Positions 26,482 to 38,859 of a stretch of DNA of 64,000 nt are shown piece by piece (position 1 is the first letter of the stretch; the number at the start of each line of letters is the position of its first letter). The stretch lies in contig CAWBVG010000007.1 in assembly GCA_963792175.1 (NCBI GenBank), positions 117,145 through 181,144 on the forward strand. Direction: 5' to 3'. Below the pieces are notes generated by a model that saw only the letters and a list, made by a program, of their open reading frames with translations, did no database searches and was not told the origin of the DNA. The position numbers and the translations under genes were made by a program. This DNA comes from CAWBVG01 sp963792175 (GTDB taxonomy: Bacteria > Acidobacteriota > Vicinamibacteria > Vicinamibacterales > CAVVIG01).

Positions 26482-27213
26482 ATGAAGTGTGCGTCCATTG
26501 TCGTTGCGTTGGTTTTGTCTACGGTCGCGGGCGCGCAGCGCGGGTCTACGCCGCGAACGACCACGCCGCAAACGACCACGCACCGGCCGAGCGTACCGCC
26601 GGCCACGGCCCGACCGAGCGTACCGCCGCCGATTACGTTTCCGTTGCCGCCGATCATGCCACCGGTCGGGGGCGGACTGACGGCCCCTGTGCCGTTCAGG
26701 CCGCCGGCACGCGATCTGTTTCGTGCGCGCCAACCGTTCAACACAAACCCATTCAACTCGTTCCCCTATGGTGGCGGTGCGTACTTCGACGGCTACCCGG
26801 AGTCGGTCACGCCGGGACAGATGATGCCGCCGCCAGCCATCGGCCTGCTGCGGTTCGACGTGACGCCCCGATCGGCGCAGGTGTTCGTGGATTCGTTTTA
26901 CGCCGGCACCATTGCCGACATCGAGGCGCAGCGTGTGCTGACGCTGGTCGCGGGCCCGCATCGGATCGAATTGCGGGCGGCAGGCTATCAGCCGGTGACC
27001 TTCGACGTGCGAATCGACCCGACCGACACCATCGTGTACCGCGCGGCGCTCGAACGCGAGCGGACGGCCGCGACGGCCGCAGTGAGACCGACCGGACCGA
27101 CCCGCATGTACGTGATTCCCGGATGCTACGCGGGCAACATGGCGCCGCGTGCCGATCGACTGCCCTCCGGCTGCGACATCAAGCAGGTGCGCGTCATCGA
27201 CCCGCCGAAGTAA
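26482..27213 (+). CDS. Exported Pro/Thr-rich protein with one PEGA domain
   Basis: A 243-residue protein. The signal peptide MKCASIVVALVLSTVAGAQ is followed by a low-complexity Thr/Pro region (about 20-80; TTTPQTTTHRPSVPP), then FNSFPYGGGAYFDGYPESVT. A PEGA domain runs from about 115 to 185: GLLRFDVTPRSAQVFVDSFY, AGTIADIEAQRVLTLVAGPH, RIELRAAGYQPVTFDVRID. The C-terminal segment has two cysteines (IPGCYAGN and LPSGCDIKQVR) that may form a disulfide. It shares the DSFYAG/DGFYAG turn with the PEGA protein at 21365. A loose GCGG-type ribosome site precedes it and no promoter is obvious. It probably sits at the cell envelope; role unknown. Confidence 0.8.
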   Translation: MKCASIVVALVLSTVAGAQRGSTPRTTTPQTTTHRPSVPPATARPSVPPPITFPLPPIMPPVGGGLTAPVPFRPPARDLFRARQPFNTNPFNSFPYGGGAYFDGYPESVTPGQMMPPPAIGLLRFDVTPRSAQVFVDSFYAGTIADIEAQRVLTLVAGPHRIELRAAGYQPVTFDVRIDPTDTIVYRAALERERTAATAAVRPTGPTRMYVIPGCYAGNMAPRADRLPSGCDIKQVRVIDPPK

Positions 27214-27236
27214 TTCCTAATTCCTCATTCCTCATT

Positions 27237-28229
27237 TCAGAACGCGACCGTCGCCTCAATCCGCCGCGGATCGAGCCGCCACACATTCCCCTGCTGAAGA
27301 TTCGACAACCAGATGAACCCGCGTCCGACGCGGATGGCGTCGCCGCCCGGGCCGACGAACTGCTGCACGACTTTGTTCGTCGCCGGGTCGATGCGCGTGA
27401 TCGGGAAGCCGAAGACCGTCGCCCACACCGAACCCTCGCCGGCCGTAATCTCGCCGCCGTCGCCGGAAATGCCCGCCTCGATCGTCGCGACCACCTTGTT
27501 GGTTTTCGGATCGACGCGCGAAATGCTGCCGTCGCCCTGATTGAGCGTCCACACCGCGCCTTCGCCGACGGCGAGAAACCGCGGCGCCTTGCCGACCGGA
27601 ATCGTGTCGACGACCAGATTGGTCGCGGGATCGACGCGGCTGAGGCTGTTGCCGTCGGTGCTCGTCACCCACACCGCGCCTTCGCCGAACGCGATGCCGT
27701 ACGACCCCGCCGGCACGCGGATTTCGGCGACCGGCTTGTTCGTGGCCGGATCGAATCGCACCAGCGTGCCGCGTTTGTCGATGACCAGCCAGACGCTCGA
27801 CGCACCGGTCGCGATGCCGCCTTCGCTGCTGCCGATGGTCGTCGGGATCGTCGCGGTGACCGCGTTGGTCTTCAGATCGACCCGCACCAGCGTCTGATCG
27901 CCGCAATTGGGCACCCAGAGGCTGCCGAACCCGACCGCCAACCCGGAGCATGGGCGCTTGCCGGTCGCGACCGTTGCGACCACGGTGCTGCTCTTGGGGT
28001 CCAGGCGGCTGACGGTGCCCTTGGGCGAATTCGACACCCACATGTGGTCGTCGAGGGCGAGCCAATCCGGCGTGCCGGGCACGTCGTAGACCGCCTCGGG
28101 CTTCAGCTGCCCAATCGGGATCTGAACGCCGGGGATCTTGACGCCCTGCGGTTTGTCGCGCGGGCGGCGTCTGCGCTTGTGGGGAAAACGCGAGCAATAC
28201 CAGTAAGACAGCGGCAGGAGCTTCGGCAT
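27237..28229 (-). CDS. YncE/Vgb-like seven-bladed propeller, exported
   Basis: A roughly 330-residue beta-propeller of the YncE/streptogramin-lyase-like group. Repeats with the pattern G-x-G-(S/A)-(V/L)-W-V are visible: GFGSLWVPNCGDQTLVRVDL, GASSVWLVIDKRGTLVRFDP, GEGAVWVTSTDGNSLSRVDP, GEGAVWTLNQGDGSISRVDP, GEGSVWATVFGFPITRIDPA and GRGFIWLSNLQQGNVWRLDP. The N-terminus (MPKLLPLSYWYCSRFPHKRR) is not a signal as read. Two compensating shifts at about 28140-28205 would give LLVLLAFSPQAQ, a normal signal peptide. It differs from the PAL-like propellers in lacking their His/Tyr set. The role may be binding or sensing; unassigned. Confidence 0.72.
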   Translation of the reverse strand: MPKLLPLSYWYCSRFPHKRRRRPRDKPQGVKIPGVQIPIGQLKPEAVYDVPGTPDWLALDDHMWVSNSPKGTVSRLDPKSSTVVATVATGKRPCSGLAVGFGSLWVPNCGDQTLVRVDLKTNAVTATIPTTIGSSEGGIATGASSVWLVIDKRGTLVRFDPATNKPVAEIRVPAGSYGIAFGEGAVWVTSTDGNSLSRVDPATNLVVDTIPVGKAPRFLAVGEGAVWTLNQGDGSISRVDPKTNKVVATIEAGISGDGGEITAGEGSVWATVFGFPITRIDPATNKVVQQFVGPGGDAIRVGRGFIWLSNLQQGNVWRLDPRRIEATVAF

Positions 28230-28274
28230 CAATGTGGAGCCTGTAGTTTACGGGATAATAGCTGCAGCTCGGTC

Positions 28275-31347
<3,073 letters not shown>

Positions 31348-31349
31348 CG

Positions 31350-32796
<1,447 letters not shown>

Positions 32797-32798
<2 letters not shown>

Positions 32799-32886
32799 AA
32801 GTCTGAAGGTTCGAAGATCTCAAAGAAGGTTTGAGCTTTCGAACTCTGCGAGCTTCAGACTTCACTGACCTTCAGACTTCGAACGC
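32797..32886. repeat. Inverted repeat of GAAGTCTGAAGGTTCGAA units
   Basis: GAAGTCTGAAGGTTCGAAG (32800-32818) begins at the DUF1501 stop. Complementary CTTCAGACTTC copies follow at 32852-32862 and 32871-32881, with TTTCGAACTCTGC between. The element lies between convergent genes and supplies the last eight codons (RSLKVSEV) of the AraC-type regulator. Confidence 0.75.
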
Positions 32887-33838
32887 TTCCGGGCGTCTTC
32901 CCGAACCAGCGCTTGAACGCGCGATGGAACGGGGCCGGCTCCGAGTAGCCGACCAGATACGCGATCTCGCCGATGGCGAGCGTCGATTCCCTCAGGTATT
33001 GGCCGGCGGCGGCCTTGCGCGCCTCGTCGAGGAGGCCGTGATACGACACGCCTTCTGTCGCGAGCCGCCGTTGAAGCGTGCGGCCTGACATCGCCAGCTC
33101 CCGCGCGAGCGCGCCGATGCTGGTATCGCCGCCCGCGACCCGTGAGGCCAGCGCGCGCTGCACCTGGAACGCCAGGCCGGTGCGCGCGGGCTGATGCGCG
33201 AGGATGCCGTTGGCCTGGGTCTCGAGCAGTTGCCGCAGCACGGAATCGCGACGACGGAGCGGCAGGCGCCACATGTCCAGGGACACGCGGATGCCATTCC
33301 ACGATGCCCGCGGCTCGATCGGACAGGCGAGGATGCGCTCGTATGCGGCAGGGTCGTCGACCGCATGCTCCAGCGCGACGCCGATCGCCGCAAACCGGCC
33401 GTCGGTCTCGTTTCGGAAGTGCAGGATGACGAGAGACGCGACGAATTCAAGGCTGAACGGCGCCGCGGACGACGCCATCACGATGCGGACGGTGTCACCC
33501 TCTTCGCGCAGGTCAATCTCGATCGGACCGCCGATGATGCGGTTGTAGCGCGCGAGTTGCTGGACGCCGGCGCCGACGGTCTCCGATGTGAGCACCAGGT
33601 AGTCGAGCAGAGGATAGGCGCCGATTGGCGTCAGCCGCGCGAGCTCGAGCGCCAGGTTGGGCGTGAAGCGCTGCTGCTGCGCGCGCGCGATCATCGCGCC
33701 CAGCGCGTCGCACGGTACTCGCGCATCGGGGTCGTCGAGGTCGCGGCGGCGAAGGCCGGCCGCGGCGAGCAGCGGTTCGGATCCGTAGCCGAGTCGCTCG
33801 AGGGCGCTCACGAACGCGCGCCCGTCGCTCGACGGCAT
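32855..33838 (-). CDS. AraC-family transcriptional regulator
   Basis: A 327-residue regulator. The N-terminal two-thirds matches the ligand-binding domain found in OruR/ArgR-like AraC members: LLAAAGLRRRDLDDPDARVP, LALELARLTPIGAYPLLDYL, VLTSETVGAGVQQLARYNRI. The C-terminal double HTH is typical: SIGALARELAMSGRTLQRRL for the first helix pair, AAAGQYLRESTLAIGEIAYL and VGYSEPAPFHRAFKRWFGKT for the second. The tail after GKTPGS is made by repeat DNA and is unlike the family. It diverges from lnt with about 110 bases between the starts. The regulated genes and ligand cannot be told. Confidence 0.87.
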   Translation of the reverse strand: MPSSDGRAFVSALERLGYGSEPLLAAAGLRRRDLDDPDARVPCDALGAMIARAQQQRFTPNLALELARLTPIGAYPLLDYLVLTSETVGAGVQQLARYNRIIGGPIEIDLREEGDTVRIVMASSAAPFSLEFVASLVILHFRNETDGRFAAIGVALEHAVDDPAAYERILACPIEPRASWNGIRVSLDMWRLPLRRRDSVLRQLLETQANGILAHQPARTGLAFQVQRALASRVAGGDTSIGALARELAMSGRTLQRRLATEGVSYHGLLDEARKAAAGQYLRESTLAIGEIAYLVGYSEPAPFHRAFKRWFGKTPGSVRSLKVSEV

Positions 33839-33948
33839 GGTCCACTTCGTGGGGCCTTGCGCGGGCTTGCGACGCCTTGACGCGTTCGGTCAGTGATTTG
33901 GCGCCCGCGGTCATCGGATCTCCCGCTCCACCAGTTCATCATTTTGCC

Positions 33949-35445
33949 ATGGCACAAGCCGGCTCATTCGCTTGTCTCGTCGTGCGGCGCCGTGTTGTTC
34001 GGCATCGTCACGCGCGTCACGATGCCGCCGCTGACGTGGGTAGCGTTCGACGCTGCTTCTCCACGCGTCACGCTCGATGACCGCGGGTGCGGCGCTGCCG
34101 GGCATCTGGATCGCGTTCTACGTCGCGCTCGCGGTTGGCGATCGCGGCATCCTGCCGGTGGCAGGGCCGCCGTACTTCGCCATCGTCGCGGCTCTGGCGA
34201 TGGTCATGGCCGCGCCGTTCGCGGCCGATCGCCTGGCGGCCGCGAGGCTCGTGGGGGTTCGCGCGACGCTGCGTCGTTTCCGATGGCCCTGGTGGCCGCC
34301 GAATTCCTGCGCTCCAGGCTGGTGCCGGGCGCGACCTGGGGATCGATCGCCTACACACAGTATGGATATCTCGCGCTGATGCAGGTCGCCGCCGTCGTCG
34401 GGATCTGGGGGCTCACCTTCCTGGTGCGGGTGGTTCGCGTCCACCTTCGAGATGGCGTGGCGCAGCGTGGTTTCGACTGGAGCGTGGTGGGCGCGTCTGT
34501 CCTGACCTGTGCGGTCGTCCTGGGAACGGTTCTCGTCGGCGGGCGGCCCGAATCGCGTCGGCGCCGACGGATCGCGCGGCGGTCCGCGTGGCGACGCTGA
34601 ACCGGCCGGACGATCTTGATTCATCCCCGGCGAGATCACGAGGATTGCCGAAGGCAGCGTGCCGCCCGCCGACTCCGATCGATTGAACGCGAAGCTGCGA
34701 AGCTTCACGACTGGTTCCTCGACGGCAGCCGCCGCGAAGCGCGCGCCGGCGCCCGCCTGATTGTCTGGCCGGAGACCAGCCTGCTGATCTACAAGGAGGA
34801 TGAACCGGCCGCCTTCCTGGATGCGCGCGCAACGACTCGCCGCCGACGAGCACGTCTTCCTGGCGATGGGGATGGGGACCGTGCGTCCGGGCGCGATCCT
34901 CCCGTTGGAGAACAAGCTGGTCGCGATCGATCCGTCGGGCCGCATCAGCATGTCGTATCTGAAGAGTCATCCGGTCGCCGGTTGGGAGGCGGGCATCATG
35001 CGCGTCGGCGATGGCCGAGTGCCCGTGATGGCGGCCAGCGGTCGGCGCATCGCAGCGGCGATTTGCTACGACGCCGACTTTCCCGAGTTCATCCGCCAGG
35101 CGGCCCAGAACTCCGCCGACCTCCTGATCGTTCCGGCCAATGACTGGAAGACGATCAAGGACATTCACTTTCAGATGCACGCGTTCCGGGCGATCGAGAC
35201 CGGTCTGCCCGTGATTCGGGCCGCCGCGTCCGGGCTTTCCAGCGCGGTCGATCCGTGGGGCCGCGTGCTGGGCGTCGCCGACTATTTCGCCGAGGGCGAC
35301 CGCACGCTCACGGTGCAGATCCCGTTCGGCGGAGTTCCGAACCCTCTACGCGCGAATTGGCGATCTGTTTGCGTGGTTGTGCGTAGCCGGTGTCGTGCTC
35401 GCGGTCGAACAGCTCTTGTCAGGCTCGAATAGCTCGAAAGCTTGA
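33949..35445 (+). CDS. lnt: Apolipoprotein N-acyltransferase Lnt, frameshifted
   Basis: Lnt transfers the third acyl chain to bacterial lipoproteins at the inner membrane. The reconstructed length of about 499 residues is normal. The membrane part reads VLFGIVTRVTMPPLTWVA, TAGAALPGIWIAFYVALAVG, AEFLRSRLVPGATWGSIAYT and QYGYLALMQVAAVVGIWGL. The nitrilase-fold part has the triad: Glu in RLIVWPETS, Lys in MSYLKSHPVAGWE and Cys in RRIAAAICYDADFPEF. The end TLYARIGDLFAWLCVAGVVL is a strong Lnt signature. Shifts lie near 33970, 34055, 34280, 34450, 34610, 34830 and 35340. The Lys context differs from the usual YxKxxLVPFGE. The start at 33949 is a guess from length. Confidence 0.8.
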
Positions 35446-35477
35446 TGAGCTGAGAAAATGCTGCTGAAGCTTCCGAA

Positions 35478-36146
35478 TCAGTCATCTCCCGACTGCTTGG
35501 CGTCGGCGATGAGACTGGTGATGCGCTTGACGTAGTTCCTGGTTTCCTTGAACGGCGGCACGCGGCCGCCATACTTCCTGACGTTCCCCAACCCGGCGTT
35601 GTAGCTGGCGAGCGTGAGCGCGACGTTGCCCTTGTGCCGCGTCAGCAAGTCCTTCAACAGCCGGGTGCCCGCCATGATGTTCTCGCGCGGATCGAATGGG
35701 TTGTCGACGTCGAGCGCGTCGGCGGTGCTCGGCATCAACTGCATCAGTCCCATCGCGCCCACGCGCGAGAGCGCCAGCGGATTGAACGCCGACTCCGCCT
35801 GAACGACCGATCGAATCAGCGCGGCGTCGACCTTGTAGAGTCTGGAGGCCTCGCGGATGATGGCGTCGTAGGCATGTTGTGGTGGCACGGCGACGAAGCT
35901 GTTCACCGAAGTGGACACACGCGGAGACGCGGACATCACACGCGGTAACGAAAGCCGGTGATGAGGTAGGAAGAGCGCCAGCGCCGAGAACAGCAGACCT
36001 CGCAGCTTCGCACGACGGCGATCCGTCGAACGACGCTCGGGAGTTGCTCGAAGGCCGCTGCGGCGATCGGCGTGACGGCGATCCCCAGGGTGCCGCAGCC
36101 CCAATCCGCGATGAACGAAATCCGACAGGCCGAGTTGGACAGCCAT
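35478..36146 (-). CDS. Lytic transglycosylase, SLT domain
   Basis: Cleaves peptidoglycan glycan strands in the periplasm. The SLT domain fills the C-terminal 140 residues: HAYDAIIREASRLYKVDAAL, IRSVVQAESAFNPLALSRVG with the catalytic Glu in AESAFNP, AMGLMQLMPSTADALDV, DPRENIMAGTRLLKDLLTRH and LASYNAGLGNVRKYGG. A possible signal segment (RGLLFSALALFLPHHRL) precedes it. The longest open frame starts at 36146, but its first 45 residues look untypical. An internal ATG at 35936 starts MSASPRVSTSVNSFVAV, which would lack a signal. It converges with lnt, with 32 bases between the stops. Confidence 0.85.
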   Translation of the reverse strand: MAVQLGLSDFVHRGLGLRHPGDRRHADRRSGLRATPERRSTDRRRAKLRGLLFSALALFLPHHRLSLPRVMSASPRVSTSVNSFVAVPPQHAYDAIIREASRLYKVDAALIRSVVQAESAFNPLALSRVGAMGLMQLMPSTADALDVDNPFDPRENIMAGTRLLKDLLTRHKGNVALTLASYNAGLGNVRKYGGRVPPFKETRNYVKRITSLIADAKQSGDD

Positions 36147-36222
36147 CTTATGGCTGTACAGAGCAATCCCCGGTCCGCGGGCGTACGTAACGTTGAGTTC
36201 TTCGCTGAGTTTGCCGCTGAGT

Positions 36223-36289
36223 ACGTAATGTCCGGCTTACGTGTCCGCCCTAGCCGCATCGCGGCGAAGGCGGAAGCCGGACATTACGT
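36223..36289. repeat. Dispersed 67 bp palindromic element, copy A
   Basis: ACGTAATGTCCGGCTT (36223-36238) is perfectly inverted at 36274-36289. The 28-base core at 36246-36273, read on the minus strand, matches the core of the copy at 58681-58749 with two mismatches. It lies in the 157-base gap between the transglycosylase and a propeller gene and contains no gene. Confidence 0.8.
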
Positions 36290-36303
36290 TCGGGTGAAGA
36301 AAG

Positions 36304-37464
36304 CTAGCGTGACGCTTTGAGTGTGACTTTCTGCACGCGCCAGTTCGTCATCTCGCCGACGAGCAACTCGTTCTCGTTGCGGCAATCGATCGAGTTGGCG
36401 AGGCCGAATTGTTTCGGCAGCTTGCCGGCGGATCCGAATTTCCCGACGACGCGCCCGTCGAGCGCGACTTTGTAGATGGCGGCGTCTTCCATGCCGTCGG
36501 GATCGCCCGAGTGCGAGATGTACAGGTACTGCGTCGATCCCGTCGTCATGCACATCGTCAGCGGCGTGCCGATGTTGCCGAACTGCGACTTGAAATTGCC
36601 GTCGCCGTCGAACACCTGGATGCGCTTGTTGCCGGCGTCGGCGACGTAGACGTTGCCCTGCGCGTCGACCGCCAGGCTTTTCACGCCCATGAACTGCCCG
36701 TTGTCCGAGCCGGTCGATCCCCATTGCCGGATGAACCGGCCGTCCTTGTCGAATTTCGCGACGCGGTTGGTGTTGGCGATGCCGTCCGCAATGTAGATGT
36801 TGCCGGCGCGATCCCACGCGACGTCGGTCGGACGGTTGAAGGTAGAGCCGGGCAGGCCCGATCCGGGCGCGCCGCGCCCGCCGCCGCCCGCTTGGCCGCG
36901 ACCGGCTTCCGGCGCTGCGGGGGCACCGGCGCGACCGCCTTCCGCCGCGCCTCGTCCGCCACCGCCCTCAGCTCCGGCACGTCCGCCACCGCCGGGCGCT
37001 CCAGACCGGACGTTGATCGCCTCGGGTTTACGTCCCAGCACCAGCGCCACGCGTCCTTCCGGGTCGAACTTGACGACCTGGCTCGCCGCCACGTCGATGG
37101 TCCACACGTTGTCCTGCGGATCGACGCGCAGCCCGATCGCGGCGTTGAAGCCATAGACGTCCTGTCCGAGCTCGCGCTCGAACTTGCCGGTTTTGTCGAA
37201 CACGAACAGCCTCGAGCCGCCGCGCAGGAACGTGCGGTTGTCGCCCAGCGTCGCGTACGGATGGCCGGTTCGCGTGTAGACGAAGATCTGTCCCTTCGAA
37301 TTCTGGCCGACGCCGCCGATTTCGCCGACGTACACATTGTCCGGCGTCTTCAGCAGATCAGCGTTGCTGTCGAAGGCGATGTCCGGCGCGCTGTTCTGAG
37401 CGGCGAGCGAGGCGCCGATCGCGACGACGACGGCTGCGACGAGAGCGTTGAGTATTCTGGTCAT
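36304..37464 (-). CDS. PAL-family propeller paralog that has lost the catalytic residues
   Basis: A 386-residue exported NHL propeller (signal MTRILNALVAAVVVAIGASL, ending AAQ) that aligns along its length with its upstream neighbour at 37474-38586. The residues that would bind zinc and catalyse in PAL are changed: AHSVRVD has become AAIGLRVD (His to Ile, residue 110). SDGY has become ADGI (Tyr to Ile, 229). TPHSIA has become GVKSLA (His to Lys, 262), and IHQMDC has become ANSIDC (His to Asn, 357). The Arg in VYTRTG (65) is kept. A Gly/Ala/Arg-rich insertion fills residues 155-205. The gene is intact with only nine bases separating it from the neighbour, so it is expressed. It is likely a binding or structural relative, not a lyase. 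Confidence 0.8.
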   Translation of the reverse strand: MTRILNALVAAVVVAIGASLAAQNSAPDIAFDSNADLLKTPDNVYVGEIGGVGQNSKGQIFVYTRTGHPYATLGDNRTFLRGGSRLFVFDKTGKFERELGQDVYGFNAAIGLRVDPQDNVWTIDVAASQVVKFDPEGRVALVLGRKPEAINVRSGAPGGGGRAGAEGGGGRGAAEGGRAGAPAAPEAGRGQAGGGGRGAPGSGLPGSTFNRPTDVAWDRAGNIYIADGIANTNRVAKFDKDGRFIRQWGSTGSDNGQFMGVKSLAVDAQGNVYVADAGNKRIQVFDGDGNFKSQFGNIGTPLTMCMTTGSTQYLYISHSGDPDGMEDAAIYKVALDGRVVGKFGSAGKLPKQFGLANSIDCRNENELLVGEMTNWRVQKVTLKASR

Positions 37465-37473
37465 CGCCGCCTC

Positions 37474-38586
37474 CTACTGCGCGCTCGATTTCATGGCCTG
37501 GGGCTTCAGCAGAATCTTCTGCGAGCGCCAGTCGTTGATTTCGGCGGTGTAGATGATGTTCGGATCGCGGCAGTCCATTTGATGGATCGTCGCGAATTCC
37601 CCCGGCGCTTTGCCGGCCTTGCCGAACTTGCCGATGATGGTCCCGTCGAGCTCCATCTTGTAGACTTCGCCGGTGAACTCGGCGGCCGCGGCGGGCGCGC
37701 TGTCCGGCCAGGAGTTCGACACGTAGAGGTACTGCTTGCCGGGGTTCTTCGGTCCCGGCCCGCCCGAGACGCACACCGCCCACGGATTCCCGACGTTCGG
37801 GTAGTTCGCCTTCCAGTTGAGATCGTTGTCGAGGACCTGCACGCGCGCGTTGCCGCGATCGCCGACGTAGACGTTGCCCTGGAAGTCGGTGGCAATCGAG
37901 TGGGGCGTGTTGAACTGCAGGTTGCCGGTCCCGCGCGTCCCGACAGCCTTGACGAACCGGCCGTTCTTGTCGAACTTCACGACGCGCGCGTCGAAGTAAC
38001 CGTCGGACACGAAGATGTTGCCCTGCTGATCCCACGCGACATCCGTCTCGCGGCCGAACCGGTACTTCTCGTTGCGTCCGTGAAACGCGCCGGCGCCCGG
38101 CATGTTCGAGAGCATGTTGACCGGATCCTCGCGCCGGCCGATCGTCATCAGGACCTTGCCCTCGGGGCTGAACTTGACGAGCATGTCGGTGCCTTCGTCA
38201 ACCGCCCAGATGTTGTCCTGCGCGTCCACGCGGACCGAGTGAGCGAACGCAAAGCCGTAGTTGTTGCGCCCGATCTCGCGGATGAACGTGCCCTGCGGCG
38301 AGTACTCGAAGAGCCGCGTCTCGTTGGCGCGATGGTAGATGTAAATCTGGCCCTTCGAATTCGTCGAGATGCCCATGTTCTCGCCGGTGTAGATGCCGGG
38401 AGGGTTCTTGAAGAAGTTCGGCACCGCTTCGTGCGGAATCACCGGCACGTTGGTGGCCGTGGCCTTGCTCTGCGCGGACACCGGCCGCGACAGATGAGGG
38501 CCCATCAGCGCCAGCGCACAGACCAGCGCAACGACGAACGTGACCATACTGATCGGAGTAAGTGAAAGCGTCAGACGGCGCTTCAT
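37474..38586 (-). CDS. PAL-like six-bladed propeller with intact catalytic residues
   Basis: A 370-residue exported NHL propeller. GGAGG nine bases upstream selects the ATG at 38584-38586. The signal peptide covers about 1-38 (MVTFVVALVCALALMG core, SAQ end). The PAL set is complete: Arg86 in YIYHRANET, His116 in FAHSVRVDAQ, Tyr197 in FVSDGYFDARVVKF, His229 in NTPHSIAT and His335 in FATIHQMDC. GDRGNARVQV matches the DRENGRIQ block of rat PAL. With the 36304 gene it forms a two-gene minus-strand operon, divergent from the TonB receptor at 38860. The second PHM-like gene is about 8 kb away. A zinc-dependent lyase acting on a hydroxylated product is plausible; the true substrate is unknown. Confidence 0.78.
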   Translation of the reverse strand: MKRRLTLSLTPISMVTFVVALVCALALMGPHLSRPVSAQSKATATNVPVIPHEAVPNFFKNPPGIYTGENMGISTNSKGQIYIYHRANETRLFEYSPQGTFIREIGRNNYGFAFAHSVRVDAQDNIWAVDEGTDMLVKFSPEGKVLMTIGRREDPVNMLSNMPGAGAFHGRNEKYRFGRETDVAWDQQGNIFVSDGYFDARVVKFDKNGRFVKAVGTRGTGNLQFNTPHSIATDFQGNVYVGDRGNARVQVLDNDLNWKANYPNVGNPWAVCVSGGPGPKNPGKQYLYVSNSWPDSAPAAAAEFTGEVYKMELDGTIIGKFGKAGKAPGEFATIHQMDCRDPNIIYTAEINDWRSQKILLKPQAMKSSAQ

Positions 38587-38859
38587 GGCAGCAGCCTCCG
38601 GAGACAATTCAAGACGTTCCGTCGAGAAAACCGTCGCGAATCGACGCGAGTGGAGCGGCCAGTGTAACTCCCGTACCAGAGCAAAAGCGACTTTTTTGTC
38701 GGAGAAAACCGCTCACGCGATCCAAGAGGATGTAGTTTCCGCTGCGCAGCGCCATCCGGACAGATAATTCGCCGATCGGATTGGTGTACCGCGCTAGAAT
38801 CGCCCAGCTTCATCCCCCAAGTCGGGCCGGCGGCCACTCGGACCCAAGGAGGCACGGTC

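Noticed and set aside
27237..28229. The YncE-like propeller as a third active PAL-like enzyme
   Set aside because: It has the seven-bladed GxGxVWV pattern and none of the PAL His/Tyr positions.
36409..38565. An open frame of 718 codons on the plus strand opposite the two propeller genes
   Set aside because: Composition is that of antisense shadows, and the minus strand encodes two clear NHL propellers with signal peptides and ribosome sites.
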